Origin: Alentia gelatinosa
Lineage: Eukaryota > Annelida > Polychaeta > Phyllodocida > Polynoidae
Assembly: GCA_950022655.1 (NCBI GenBank)
Contig: OX465584.1
Location: 65,626,437 to 65,690,436, forward strand
Direction: 5' to 3'
DNA length: 64,000 nucleotides
A program made the translations under genes and the position numbers. Within the stretch, counting starts at the first letter, position 1. Each line of letters begins with the position of its first letter. A model generated the notes under the pieces. The model saw nothing but the letters and a program-made list of their open reading frames with translations. It had not been told where the DNA came from and did no database searches. This document shows positions 31,925 through 43,164 of this stretch, in pieces.

Positions 31925-32400
31925 AGAAATGGTTGTGATTTGATATATTTAGAAGCCCACTTGTACATAGTTTGGTGGTGGGTTTTTTTTATTTTTTATT
32001 TTAGTGCTATGTTGGCGCACTGAGCACTCACTGTACAGGCTGTATCTGATATTGTCAAATGGAAGACCTGGGTGTACCCAGAGTTTGATAATAAAAACCT
32101 TCAAATGAAAACTGGTAAGGTCTACCCTGCAGCTAGTCTGGGTCCCTCGACTCACGTCGCGCTAGTCCCTGTGTACTGGTGAGGTTAGGGACGAAGGACT
32201 TACAGAAATCTCTCCGTTCTGGTTCACTGACTCTTCATGCACTGCTGCATCGCCGAGAAAGCCCAGAAGAATGTGCACAAAGACTGCAGACTTAAAGTCT
32301 GCTTCCACAGGCTGAGTCTTGACATAGTCTAGCCTCCAATAAACTTGTCGGCCACCAACGACGGAATCATTTTTGTCAGAAGTCGCCCAAACTAAACAAG
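31925..32400. other. LINE 3' UTR and unassigned DNA
   Basis: AT-rich 3' UTR-like sequence with a T-run near 31983 and AATAAAAA near 32093; beyond it nothing recognised. Confidence 0.45.
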
Positions 32401-32414
32401 GGAGCTGGGACCTG

Positions 32415-33373
32415 GGACCTTTTTTTTACTACTTTTGTGACATGTCTAGATAGCGTGTCCGGTTTGTCCGGTTTCATAAGAACTAGACATTAGACTTCGT
32501 TTTGTCCGTTCTTGCTTGTACTGTTGGTGCCACTATTGTCATGAAACTAGTGAAACAGGTCCATAATGTGTAGATTCGTCTAATTCTTATGTCTGAGGTC
32601 TGTCTTTTCCTAAGGGCAGCTACTTGTGTTGTCACGAAACCAGACAACCCCAATGTCTGTATGGTGTCACAGACATGTCACGAAAATAATGAAACAGCTC
32701 CCAGTTTCACTAGTTTCGTGACATGTCTAGATGGCGTCTGTGATACCATACAGACATATAGGGGGTCTCTAGATTTGTGACAACACAAGTAGACGTGAAT
32801 TTTGCTTGTCACGAACGGTACGTTGCCAACTGTGACACAACATGCAACATTAGAAGTGAAACTAGTGAAACAGGTCCCTGTTTCACTAGTTTCATGAAGT
32901 GCTCGACAGACATGAAAAAGGCACCAACAGTGCAAGCAAGAACGGACAAAACGAAGTCACGTTTCATAACGCATGTCTATTGTTGCATGTTGTGTCTAAG
33001 TTGGCAATGTACCGTTTGCGACAAGCGAAACTCACGCCTTTTCTCGTGATAAACACTGTGAGTTACGGTGTTGCGCACCTGGAACCTGTTTCACTAGTTT
33101 TGCGACATGTCTAGATGGCGTCTAGATGGTGTGTCCGGTTTCACAAGAACTAGACATTAGACTTTGTTTTGTCCGTTCTTGCATGCACTGTTGGTGCTGC
33201 TTTTCATGTGTCACGAAACTAGTGAAACAGGTTTATGATGTCTAGATTTGTCTAATTCTTATGTTTGGGGTCTGTCTTTTCCTAAACGCAGCTACTTGTG
33301 TTGTCACGTAACTAGATAACCCCGATGTCTGTATGGTGTCACAGATATGTCCCAAAACTAGTGAAACAGGTCC
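32415..33373. mobile_element. Nested cluster of CCWGG-type MITEs
   Basis: Ends of the GACCTGTTTCACTAGTTT type occur near 32425, 32545 (inverted), 32700, 32860 (inverted), 32878, 33080, 33220 (inverted) and 33355 (inverted). The interiors share AGCAAGAACGGACAAAACGA, CACCAACAGTGCAAGC and GACACCATACAGACA. At least three elements are adjacent or nested. Confidence 0.8.
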
Positions 33374-33535
33374 CAGGCAGGAAAACACCATGACCTTGGA
33401 GAGGCGATGCAAAAACATGTCATTTCCGAAGTACTCGAGTGGATTCTTGCGGGTACCATACACCTTCGGCACACGTGGAGGATTCATGTGGACGTCCTTG
33501 TGGGGTCTTAGGCCTTTTCTGACCATGATAACTGG
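33374..33535 (-). CDS. Possible exon-like fragment of unknown protein
   Basis: The minus strand stays open for about 54 codons with G/C-biased third positions and an ordinary amino-acid mix: MVRKGLRPHKDVHMNPP, then RVPKVYGTRKNPLEYFGND and FLHRLSKV. It is bounded on both sides by MITE ends, so it could be a remnant of a host exon, a retrocopy, or a captured piece. I do not recognise the family. The ATG at the start may be internal to a longer protein. Confidence 0.3.
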
Positions 33536-33670
33536 GAGCTGTTTCAAAAATATTGGAAGTAGTTTTTCTGCCGCTTTGATTTGAGGTGCCGCTCGCTGTT
33601 GCCGGCCTCTCGCTTTCAAAATGTGACCTGCCGCTGGCAAGACCTCATTCGACTTTTGAAACAGCTCCCT
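33534..33670. mobile_element. Short MITE, GGGAGCTGTTTCAAAA ends
   Basis: GGGAGCTGTTTCAAAA on the left is matched inverted by TTTTGAAACAGCTCCC on the right, with about 105 bp between. The ends are related to the GGGACCTGTTTCA family. Confidence 0.78.
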
Positions 33671-34167
33671 GGTCTCGCGAACAGTGACACAACAACACTA
33701 GTAACAACGCAATGTCTAATTCTTTTGAAACCAGACACATCGTGTTTGGGGTCTGTCTTGTCCTAATGGCAGCTATTTGTGTTGTCACAAAACCTCCTGC
33801 ATGGAGTTGTCCCCCTGCATTAACTGCAATATAAAGAATAGAGTAGACCCAGTAGCCAATGACTGCATTCGGAGCAGACCGCGACCTTCACCCTGACCTC
33901 CTTACGTGATATTTATAGCGCCTTGGGACGGTTCTACAGTCTATAGTTGACCTTAAATCTAGTGGGCCACAACCACTCTCCTAGTCAACCCCAATCTGTA
34001 TGTATGGTGTCACAGACACCATCTAGACATGTCACGTAACTAGTGAAACAGGTCCCAGGCTCCCGATGCACAACGATACGCCTTATGACGCACGATTGAA
34101 TTGAATTAAATGGGCGTCGGGGAGCATTGCGAGGTCTGAATTTGTGCATCAGTGTTGGTGGGTTACT
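33671..34167. repeat. CCWGG MITE fragments and unassigned DNA
   Basis: AGTAACAACGCAATGTCTAA, GTTTGGGGTCTGTCTTGTCC and, near 34020, GACATGTCACGTAACTAGTG then AAACAGGTCCCAGG are parts of the GACCTGTTTCACTAG family. The centre is unassigned. Confidence 0.55.
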
Positions 34168-34480
34168 ATGGAGAAACCAAACAAGAGTTAGTCGTGGTGT
34201 TGTTTATCGCACGACGGCAAGATCACGTATTACTGTGCGAGGCGAAGACAAGAGCAGTAATACGCGATCTTGCCAGAGTGTGATGAACAATAACACGACT
34301 AACTCGAGTTTGGTTTAGAATTTATCCTACCCCGCCCGTCTTAATTACTTCTACATTAACAAATGTCGTAATTTGTCAAGTGTATCCCACTAGAGCAATA
34401 GTTTTCATTTTTCTGAACTCCAGACCAAATACAGTGACCCAATGTTAAGCCTATGGAGTTTTTTATTAGGGGTAGGATAA
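34168..34480 (-). mobile_element. Hairpin-tailed element, arm family B, copy 2
   Basis: Same arms, body and both termini as 11592-11902 (ACCAAACAAGAGTTAGTC, TTTATCCTACCCCGCC, ATGTTAAGCCTATGGAG). The apex is altered to GAGGCGAAGACAAGAG. Confidence 0.9.
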
Positions 34481-34494
34481 GGGTCTTTAACACA

Positions 34495-34880
34495 CTAGGA
34501 GGAAATAGTATGTTGATCATTGATGAATTAGTGTGCTGTTTTAAATAAAGAACAATCAAAAGGTTTGGATTATACATTTAGTCTATATGGATAGCTTTCT
34601 GTAACCCACTTGCACCAAGTCAACCCATTTCTGCAACTGCCTGAGTCTAGGATCCAAACATATCAAGCACCAGTAGGTCAGTAAGGTTTTTTTTGTCTTG
34701 AGTGATTGGTCATGGTCAGCTGGGCACGCCTCTAAGACACTGAGGCACTGGCTCCCTGCTCCTTTCACAATATCACAGTGAATAGCGCTTATAGTTTTTT
34801 TGCACTACGCTGGAAGTCTATATGGTACCATTCTAACCTTTAGGCAATGTATATAGGTCATGCGAGCACGCACTAAAAAT
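34495..34880 (-). repeat. Interspersed repeat R1, longest copy
   Basis: It is the inverse of 11284-11580 over about 250 bp (GATTGGTCATGGTCAGCT, CTCCCTGCTCCTTTCAC). The minus strand keeps 61 open codons ending WVDLVQVGYRKLSI. It is probably a retroelement remnant of unassigned type. Confidence 0.6.
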
Positions 34881-35794
34881 AGTCGATGCCACTTCGAATT
34901 TTCAATATTTCATATTTTTTGTACCACTTCCCGACCGAAAAACAACGGTGTCACCGTTCAATTCTACAGGATTTGAATTTATTGGGAATTGTGATTTCTA
35001 CAAGGGTGAACAAAAGTTTGCATATATATGCGGGTGGAAGAGACCATTGGTAACCTCATTCGCCTTTGTAGCTCACATTCTCTCAGATTGCGGGAATGAT
35101 AAAAATCGCCAATCATTTTGTGGAGATGAACTACAACCGTCACTCCGCGCTATTTCTACGAACAATATTTCAGAGAAGAAAGAATATGGAGAATAAATAC
35201 ATACACAATAGACTTGCTTCATATCCCTCAGGCTGATATTTTTTACATAAACACATACAATAAAGGAGACACCCCGCAGAGACAATAGACTTGCCTCAGG
35301 TCTCTCCGGAGGTTTTTCAATGAAATATATATTCAACATAGAAAGAAAGAATAAGGGAACTATTAGAAACCATTGACATGCTTCATATCCTTAAGGCGCT
35401 ATTCCCATTTGTCACAATTAAACAGGGGAATCTAAGTTTCCTCAATGGAGGCAGTTTAGTTGACGTGGGACAATATTTCTGTTCTGAATTGCTTGTATAT
35501 TTTCTTTTAATGGAATATAGAAATATCTTTCAGACCTGCTAAGTTCTGCCCCTAAAGGCGAATCATATCACAATGGTTGACTAGATGCAGAGCCATAGCT
35601 TGAATTTATTGATAAGATTATATGTTTTAAGTTATCGCTTTGGTGAACTTAGAATGTTCTGCTATTTCCGTATAGTGGGATGGTAAATGACTACAGGATA
35701 CTGAATCTCCAATCAGGAATCCCTTCCTCAATCTCGTTAATCCTACGTACATATGACTTCATTTAGGACTAAAATGATTATCATCCACCCATAG
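34881..35794. other. No gene recognised
   Basis: AT-rich. The phrase AATAGACTTGC(T/C)TCA recurs around 35206 and 35286. A short open frame at 34948-35196 has no domain. Confidence 0.4.
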
Positions 35795-36160
35795 GGGACA
35801 GAGCCATTGTTAGTTCATAAGCAGTCACTAGGTGGTCGGGGGACAAACCTGTATTCTGGCTCTTTGTTCTTAAAAAATTCAACTGCCTTTCAATATTTTA
35901 CTATGGTTCCCTTGACTCTCTACACCCATCCCAAAGCAGGATGACATAATGATTAAACCCAAGACATGATATTTTCCATATGGAACACTTTATATAAATA
36001 TGTGAGCAAGGCTAAAGTTCTGACATTTCCCAATTATCACTCACTTTTTTTCCACCTCCTTTAGTGAAGAACACCTACTTTTTCACCTCCAATAGTGAAG
36101 AACACCTACTCGGGGGGCGTCATGGCGGCGCCCATGGATCATAGGCTATATGCCGTATAG
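35795..36160 (+). repeat. Interspersed repeat R4, copy 1
   Basis: From GGGGACAGAGCCATTGTTAG through GGAACACTTTATATAAATA to GGGGGCGTCATGGCGGCGCC and GCCGTATA. It aligns with 44725-45209 and, inverted, with 55461-55830. The ends are not obvious inverted repeats. Confidence 0.85.
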
Positions 36161-36918
36161 CTGAACACTCCATGGTTACATACCACTGATTGGTATCTTT
36201 TCAGTTCTCATATCAAGGATTACATTTTTCAAGACTAAACATTAATTCCATTGTGACACAATTACAAAAGTACACCAGATAGGCAGATTCAAGTCCAGAT
36301 ATCACAATATAAATACAAAGGGGCATGGTAAATGTGTGTTTAGGACATTTTTGTATAGTTTTAGTTTTCAATTTCTGAACACTTTTATCTACTGCATTTA
36401 TTACCGCAGGGGCAGTAGAGGTGGCAATATCTCTGACGAAATTACGTGCTGTGACATGCAAAATATAGGTTGAAGTGTTGTCACTGATTTTACTCACTGA
36501 AAGACATTTTAAGTCAACAAAATCCCTATGTCCCGTTACAGAAGATAACAGAAACATCGAGGACTAACAACATAGGAGGCATTCGTGATGAGCCAAAGCC
36601 CTGGAGGTCATTGAACCCTTGTAATTCTGTCACATTTTGGAATTTCACTTGCTGCATTTGGTCAATTTGCGTGTGCACAGTACTGTAGCAACTATGGAAT
36701 TTGGAATGGTAATAGTACAATTGGTCAGAAAAAGTACAAGAAAATGTAAACATATGTAATAATTCTAGAGGCTTTTGACTCACCCTAGAGGCTGCCTGTG
36801 TCACGTTTACCGAGGAATTCATGTAAGGCTGAACATTTAGATTGACCACGTGATACGTTCTCAGCCAATCAGACACCCTGTTCTGGCAGCCCACAGCGCA
36901 ATATGAGAAAACTGTATT
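36161..36918. other. No gene recognised
   Basis: The minus strand has two open frames (36213-36557 and 36526-36921). The latter starts FSYCAVGCQNR, vaguely like a THAP zinc finger, but the rest of the motif is missing. Confidence 0.4.
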
Positions 36919-38040
36919 CATTTAGGTATATATAGTAAACATGTATGATAAAGGTATTATTTCTTCATTTAGGTATGTGTAGTAGAATTGATATGATAAT
37001 GGTATTATTACTTCATTTAGGTATGTGTAATAGGCATGTATGAGAATATTATATCTTCATTTAGGTATATATATAGTTAACATGTATGATAATGGTATTA
37101 TTTCTTCATTTAGGTGTATGTAGTAGGTATATATGGTATTGGTATTATTTCTTCATTTAGGTATGTGTAATAGCCATGTATGATAATGGTATTATTTATT
37201 GATTTAGGTATGTGTAGTAGGCATGTATGATAATGGTATTATTTATTCATTTAGGTATGTGTAGTAGGCATTATGGTAATATTATATCTTCATATATAGT
37301 TAACATGAATGATAATGGTATTATTTCTTAAGAGACATGATATGATAATGGTATTTCTTCATTTAGGTATACAGTAGAACCCCGCCTAACGGACACCCCG
37401 CGTAAGCGGACACCCCGCGTTAACGGACACCTTTGCTCGGAACGGTTCCCTCTATTAGATGTTTATTTTAACCTCGCGTAAGCGGACACCCCGCGTAAGC
37501 GGACACTTTGGCCCGGAACGGAGGGTGTCCGCTTACGCGGGGTTCTACTGTATATAGAAGCCGTGTATGATAATGGTATTATTTCTTCATTTAGGTATGT
37601 GTAGTAGACATGATATGATAATGGTATTATTTCTTCATTTAGGTATAAATAGTTAACATGCATGATAATGGCATTATTTCTTCATTTAGGCATGTGTAGT
37701 AGACATGATATGATAAAGGTATTTCTTCATTTAGGTATATATAGAAGCCATGTATGATAAAGGTATTATTTCTTCATTTAGGTATAAATAGAAGCCATGT
37801 ATGATAATGGTATTATTTCTTCATTTAGGTATAAATAGAAGCCATGTATGATAAAGGTATTATTTCTTCATTTAGGTATAAATAGAAGCCATGTATGATA
37901 ATGGTATTATTTCTTCATTTAGGTATAAATAGACGCCATGTATGATAATGGTATTATTTCTTCATTTAGGTATATGTAGTAGAATTGATATGATAATGGT
38001 ATATCTTTGGTATGTGTAGTAGCCATATATGATAACGGGG
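36919..38040. repeat. AT-rich minisatellite, about 47-50 bp
   Basis: Units read TATGATAATGGTATTATTTC then TTCATTTAGGTATATGTAGT with variable tails (AGAAGCCATG or AGTAGACATG). About twenty copies occur, interrupted by a MITE at 37372-37550. Confidence 0.92.
37372..37550. mobile_element. Pogo/Tigger-like MITE at a TA, inside the minisatellite
   Basis: The ends CAGTAGAACCCCGC and GCGGGGTTCTACTG are inverted and flanked by TA. The phrase CGTAAGCGGACACC is repeated internally. Removing the element restores the unit TTTAGGTATATATAGAAGCC, which is present at about 37737. Confidence 0.92.
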
Positions 38041-38091
38041 ACACTGATCCCTCTTCTATACGCAGACCAGCAGTTAGACTGGCAGACTGTA

Positions 38092-38247
38092 TTATAGAGA
38101 AACAGGCTTACTGTCTCCGTACGGATAAAATACGCGGTAAAATCGGCGATCAGATCAACCGATGCCGAAGGCAGAGGTTCATCTGATCGCCGATTTTACC
38201 AAGTATTTTATCCATACGGAGACAGTCAGCCTGTTTCTCTATTATTA
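38092..38247. repeat. Long palindrome, GAGAAAC-ended group (arm family I)
   Basis: GAGAAACAGGCTTACTGTCT and AATCGGCGATCAGAT pair with ATCTGATCGCCGATT and AGACAGTCAGCCTGTTTCTC. The centre reads GATGCCGAAGGCAGAGG, again a GAA triloop on a GC stem. It is followed by CTATTATTATATACCTT, similar to the flank of the 60.4-kb palindrome. Confidence 0.88.
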
Positions 38248-38625
38248 TATACCTTAAAATATCGAATTTTAAACTTTGCTACTGGGGGAATATTTGGATT
38301 CTGCCGCCGTACATGCCCCGTACGCCACATACATACCCCGTACGTCACCTAGGTGCCGTACGGGTATAAATACGACATGGGTAGGAGCGGGCAGTATGTG
38401 TAGGATATACTACCACAGGTATATAATGATATCCACCTAGTACAAAGTGTCCATAGAAAACACATAGGCAGCGTGTATGGACATACAAGGCGCATACCGA
38501 TATGTTGTATGCTCCGGGTGGCGCATACAGGAAAATAGTGCATACGGAAAAATAGTCCATAACTAAAATGAACTGATATCGACATGAAACTTGTCCAGAA
38601 AAGGTGGATAATAAATACAAAATAG
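38248..38625. other. No gene recognised
   Basis: Short repeats of CCCCGTACG(C/T)CAC occur near 38314-38350. No coding signal is evident. Confidence 0.4.
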
Positions 38626-38752
38626 ACTGGTTTCAGATAAAAGCGGTTGTATGCTCCTCGGAGTTAACTACGCAATATCCTCGCATACGCTCAGATATGA
38701 CTCCGTGTCAACTCCTCGGAGCATACGGCCGCTTGTATCTGAAACCAGTCAA
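38626..38752. repeat. Long palindrome, arm family J
   Basis: GACTGGTTTCAGATAAAAGC and TATGCTCCTCGGAGTT pair with AACTCCTCGGAGCATA and GCTTGTATCTGAAACCAGTC. One arm alone (GACTGGTTTCAGATACAAGC then GGCTGTATGCTC) occurs at 58470-58520. Confidence 0.88.
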
Positions 38753-38761
38753 TATTTATAT

Positions 38762-39092
38762 AGAACTGCATCGAGAATCGTATAAATAGACAATACTCCA
38801 CGAGTTTGGATGGGCCGCAATCGTTATCGAGGCGAAGCCGAGTGACGATTATGGCACAGCCAAACGAGTGGAGTATTGTCTATTTATGATTCGAGTGCGG
38901 TTCTGGATTTATCTCACCCCTTTTTATCAAAATAAATATCATCGCAACTTCAGAATAATCAGAATATACTTAGCAAATTCACTATGCCACGGCCGTGGCG
39001 TAGTATTGTCACTTTACCAGGGTGATCGTTGAGTATATTTTTCTAATGTTATTTCTATGGCTAAACTTGTACCAGGGGTGAGATATTGTGTA
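38762..39092 (-). mobile_element. Hairpin-tailed element, arm family E, copy 2
   Basis: The left end GAACTGCATCGAGAATCG is followed by arms AATAGACAATACTCCACGAG and GAGTGGAGTATTGTCTATTT around ATCGAGGCGAAGCCGAGTGA. Then TTTATCTCACCCCTTT and, after 150 bp, CCAGGGGTGAGATA close it. Confidence 0.88.
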
Positions 39093-39169
39093 TGTATTCA
39101 GCGGACCATACGCCCCCTCCTCGCAGACCCATAAAGCACGGCCTGGACCTGGGGCGCCGCGGTGTATTA

Positions 39170-39457
39170 TAAGGCCCGGCGTCCACCTACTACGATAGAA
39201 TCGTAGACCTCCCGATATGGCACCGATACAAAATGTCAAAATCGGTGCCATATCGGGAAGGTGCAAAATCGTAGACATATGTCTAGACATGCCAATTCAC
39301 CATGCATTGTATGGGGCTTTTATCGGTGTCTAATCGCAAAAATGTGGTCAACTGCCCCGATATTAGGTAACCTTCCGACGCGATTTTGATTTTTTATCGG
39401 GAGGTGCATCGTAGGGCATATCGGTGCCATATCGTAGTAGGTGGACGCCGGGCCTTA
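39170..39457. mobile_element. TIR element, AAGGCCCGGCGTCCACCTAC ends
   Basis: The left AAGGCCCGGCGTCCACCTAC is matched by GTAGGTGGACGCCGGGCCTT on the right. Inner arms around CCGATATGGCACCGAT also pair with ATCGGTGCCATATCGG. A distantly similar end (GCGTCCACCAACCACGAC) starts the element at 63.86 kb. Confidence 0.88.
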
Positions 39458-39805
39458 ATGTCTGCCTGTGATAACCCCGACCAGCGAGTACTGCACGAGT
39501 ACGATCACAGCGGCGATGAAATCACAGAACGCGGCTAGCACCGCCAGCCGGCCCTCCACCTGACGAGTTTATAGGACGAGTGTGAAAGGGCGAACGGCGA
39601 GCAGGGGAAGGTGACCTTTCCCCTGGAGATAATCACCCCTCCAGGGTGGGGGAGATTACAGGGGGTGGGATGGGGGGGTGAGGGGGGGGGAGGGGTGGAT
39701 ACGGTCGCTAATAATCGGGGTGAAGACTGGAAAACCCGCCCCGATACGAACCTGCCCTATTTGGATTTCTACCTGCATTGTGTAACGAAACTATTAAAGG
39801 CATGT

Positions 39806-39930
39806 CGGATTAAGAGAAAACGTGGTTACTGAGCCCGAAGGGATGACCATTCGAGGTCTTTTGATGCCATAAATACGTCCCGACGCCGCAGGCACTCCTA
39901 CTGGCTCAGTCACTACGTTTTCTTATTATT
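39806..39930. repeat. Long palindrome, arm family K
   Basis: AAGAGAAAACGTGGTTACTG then AGCCCGAAGGGAT is matched by CTGGCTCAGTCACTACGTTT then TCTT. A CCCGAAGGG mini-hairpin lies inside the left arm. Confidence 0.65.
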
Positions 39931-40839
39931 ACAGAACTAAATACAAAAAAAACCCCGCCATTTTAAATATTTATCATATCTACCAAATCACCCGATTGTC
40001 ACAGTGCGCCCGGATATTTTTTTTTTTTTTTTTTTATTTGCGCCATAATAAGCTTAGGTGACATCTGCGTTAGCAGGTAACATACACCTCTATTACCATC
40101 GTACATTTTGTCTGAACATCAACAATTCTGTCATAAAGTACAAATATATACAAGCCTGAACGGCTAGGATGATGATGAAAAACATGAGGATGCTATACAA
40201 ATTAACATAATATTACTGGTCGATCCATCTATTACTTGTACAACATAGCCTTGATCTACGGGCGCAGTGCACCCGACGATTGTTCATATCGCGTCCCTAT
40301 GTAAAGTTTCTAGGCTATACCATAGCGGTTCTGCTCCTAACGGTCTATATACGTAGAATAGAGGTTTGAAGTCAACGCATAGATGTTGTAGGTATCAGAA
40401 TCCAGGTAAGACTGAATACTCTGGGTTTAATGCGGTTCTGTTTTATAGCAGTGGGACGCCTTTGTCTCCAGGTGGGGACGCTTATATGGGCGGTCGTGTT
40501 AGGCGCCAGTTAGCATCACCTTTGTAACAACGAGCGCGCCCGCATCTCCAGGAAGTTGGGTTCACAAACCACCGCCGGCCAAAGCCGGGTTCAAAGGGGG
40601 GATTATAGCTACAGCAGGAAGGACCAATTAGCCTGGCCAGTGTCGGCCATCTTGGATTTGGGGGAAAGAATTCAGAATAGATTTAATATATATAATATAA
40701 TTAATAATGCTGCTTTTTCAACGCAAAAATACCACAAAGTTATAATTATCGACTGCAGATCTTTACACCTAGAAGCGGGTAGTATTTCATAGACGTTCGG
40801 CCCCAGGTGTGTAATAATATTTGGGTTGAAAATTAAAAC
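39931..40839. other. No gene recognised
   Basis: A T-run lies at 40018-40035. A short plus-strand frame at 40556-40792 has no domain. Confidence 0.4.
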
Positions 40840-41220
40840 TTATATCATTTTCCTGAAATTTGAATAAGATGACCTCTGAGTCTTGTGGAACACATATCTG
40901 ACTTAAAATTAGGGCTCACCGTGCTTAGAAATCTATATCATGACGATTTTATAAAAGAATATATAGAAATTCTAAGAAGTTGCTTTTCACAGTTAAACAA
41001 ATGTCATTTTTCTCAAACTTTAACAGAATATTGTAGGTCTAGGGTACTGCACATTTAAGTTTTAAAAACCAAAGGTCACCGTCCTTGTTTTTTAAAGAAT
41101 TGAAAAGAACCACATTTTTCGGTTCATTTCCTATGTAAATCAAGCAAGTGTAAATTAGACTATAATGCATTTCTACATTGGATAAACTGGATTAAATGCT
41201 AAATGTAGTCATTTAGAATT
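40840..41220. repeat. Interspersed repeat R3, copy
   Basis: TTGAAAATTAAAACTTATAT, GTGGAACACATATCTGACTT and AAGTTGCTTTTCACAG align with 27.0-27.3 and 47.1-48.0 kb. Confidence 0.7.
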
Positions 41221-41489
41221 AGAATGAATCATAAGAAACTAGTAAAGGATGGAGAAAAAAACATACCAGGGGTGAGATAAAATGCAGGTGGAAATCTAAA
41301 CGGGGCTTTTGTTTGTCTCAGGGCCAGAAAATCGTTCAACCCTGAATCAGTAGATGTGTATTGGGCTTTATATGAGGTCTGTATTCCTCTTGTGCAGGTT
41401 GAGTATTGGGGAACTCGCCTCGTAGTCAAGCCGCCCCAAGATATTCTTGCCCTAAGACATAATCGCCCTGTTCGGAATCTACCTGCATT

Positions 41490-41998
41490 CTTTTCTCTTC
41501 CTTGGTATTTCTTTCTCCATAGACTTAACATTGACAACTTGTATCCAAAAGAAAAAGAAGGAAAAAATCCAATTGGGGATTATGTCACAAAGGTTTGACC
41601 ATTAGTCAAAATAAAGGGTTGTCACTTAGCAGTCAAAACTGGTTCCCTGTGATTCATTCGATTGCCAAATGTGTATATTTAACGTTTTGTCAAGTTCATC
41701 CATTCTTATTAAGTAAAATAGAGCAGTTTACACAAGGTTAATTCAGCAAGGAAATGTACTGAAACTATCCCCAAAAATCCAATTGGGGATTATGTCACAA
41801 AGGTTTGACCATAAGTCAAAATAAAGGTTGAGATAAATTCAGAAATCTGTTAAAGTTTAGGGTCAGTGTTCGATCCCATCTCGTTTGAATCGCTATGTAA
41901 TTGATGCGGCTTTGCCCTGTAAATTCCTATGCGATTCAAACTCGATGGTATTCGAGTTCTGACCCTGAATATTTATTTCCTCTATTGTATTGGGAATG
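41490..41998 (+). mobile_element. Hairpin-tailed element, arm family A, copy 3 (internally duplicated)
   Basis: CTCCATAGACTTAACATTGA is followed by AAATCCAATTGGGGATTATG twice (about 41564 and 41775), separated by unrelated DNA. Then AGGTTGAGATAAATTC and the arm-A palindrome with apex GCGGCTTTGCCCTGT follow. The outer terminus is decayed. A lone CAGGGGTGAGATAAA lies at about 41266. Confidence 0.75.
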
Positions 41999-42117
41999 TA
42001 TACAAATTGGCCGGCGGTACCATATTTTATAATCTGTGTTTATAATCGGTAGTTATAAAAAGGGACTTAGTTTCCGCTGACTGAAATTTGATAGAAAGCA
42101 GCATAATATCAAGAGAC

Positions 42118-42388
42118 GTCATAAGTTTGAGTCTGAGTTTATTTATGCCACGCATTTTGTTGGCTCCATAATTTCATGAGTCAAAGACAAGTGACATTAA
42201 GGAGCCAACAAAATGAGTGGCATAAATAAGTTCAAACTCAAACGAGTGGCGTCTAGATTTTATCCTAGCCCGTTTCCATATTTTTTCAGTATCAGAAAGT
42301 AGTGGCATAAACAACACTTTATGTCACACCTGTGACATAAACAAATCCCATGTTAAGCCTATGGCGTTTTTTATTGGGGGTAGGATAA
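42118..42388 (-). mobile_element. Hairpin-tailed element, arm family L
   Basis: TTTGAGTCTGAGTTTATTTA and CATTTTGTTGGCTCC pair with GGAGCCAACAAAATG and AAATAAGTTCAAACTCAAAC around CATGAGTCAAAGACAAGTGA. Then TTTATCCTAGCCC follows, and after 95 bp ATGTTAAGCCTATGG and GGGGGTAGGATAA. Confidence 0.87.
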
Positions 42389-42554
42389 GATAAGTGAATG
42401 TTCAATGATACATGTCTCCGTATGATAAGTCGGCCTGTGGAGCCCGCAGTATATTACTTACAACATGCAAAGACAGGCCGCATCCTCAGAACATTCAACC
42501 ATGTTCAGACATGGATGACGGCATCGTCATGGTTCACCGACCACACGAGTCTCC

Positions 42555-43164
42555 AGGGACCTGTTTCAGTAGTTTCGTGACATGTCGAGATGGCGTCTGT
42601 GACACCATACGGACAAATCACAAGATTGCAATCGATGACACACGGAGTTTTACTCACTTCTCGTAGGAATTAAACAATGACACTTTAACATGAGATGGGG
42701 ATATATCTAATCTATAATCATTCCAAATATTTAGAAGATTGGCCACTTCGATCTCCTGATATTTGCTAGTCTTTTTTCACTGTTGCTTGCACTGTTGGTG
42801 CCGCTGTTGATGTCTGTCTAGGCCTAATGTCACGAGACTACTGAAACAGGTCCCAACAGTGCAAGCAACAGCGGAAAATTTGTTGTCAGGTTTAAAAAAG
42901 CAGGTCACAGTTGATGTCAAATATCAGCGGATCGGAGCGGCCAATTTTCTTCATATTTGGAACGAGTATAGGTTATATGTATCCCTTACTCTTGTTAAGG
43001 TTTCATTGCTTAATTCCTATGAAAAGAGAGTGAAATTGTCTAATACTTTTGAAACCGGACACGCCATGTTTGGGGTCTGTCTTGTGCCGCAATTTGTGTT
43101 GATCTGTCCGCATGGTGTCACAGACGCCATCTAGACATGTCACGAAATTACTGAAACAGGTCCC
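42555..43164. mobile_element. CCWGG-type MITEs, adjacent pair
   Basis: CCAGG then GACCTGTTTCAGTAGTTTCG opens at 42553, an internal end GAGACTACTGAAACAGGTCC occurs near 42845, and AAATTACTGAAACAGGTCCC closes near 43164. The interiors share TCTTCATATTTGGAACGA with 54.2 kb. Confidence 0.78.

Noticed and set aside
36870..36890. CCAATCAG near a CACGTG as a host promoter
   Set aside because: No adjacent coding exon, CpG-rich segment or TATA-like context supports a promoter.
36526..36921. THAP zinc-finger remnant (CAVGCQNR)
   Set aside because: The second Cys/His pair and the AVPTIF-type tail are missing and spacing is wrong; probably chance.
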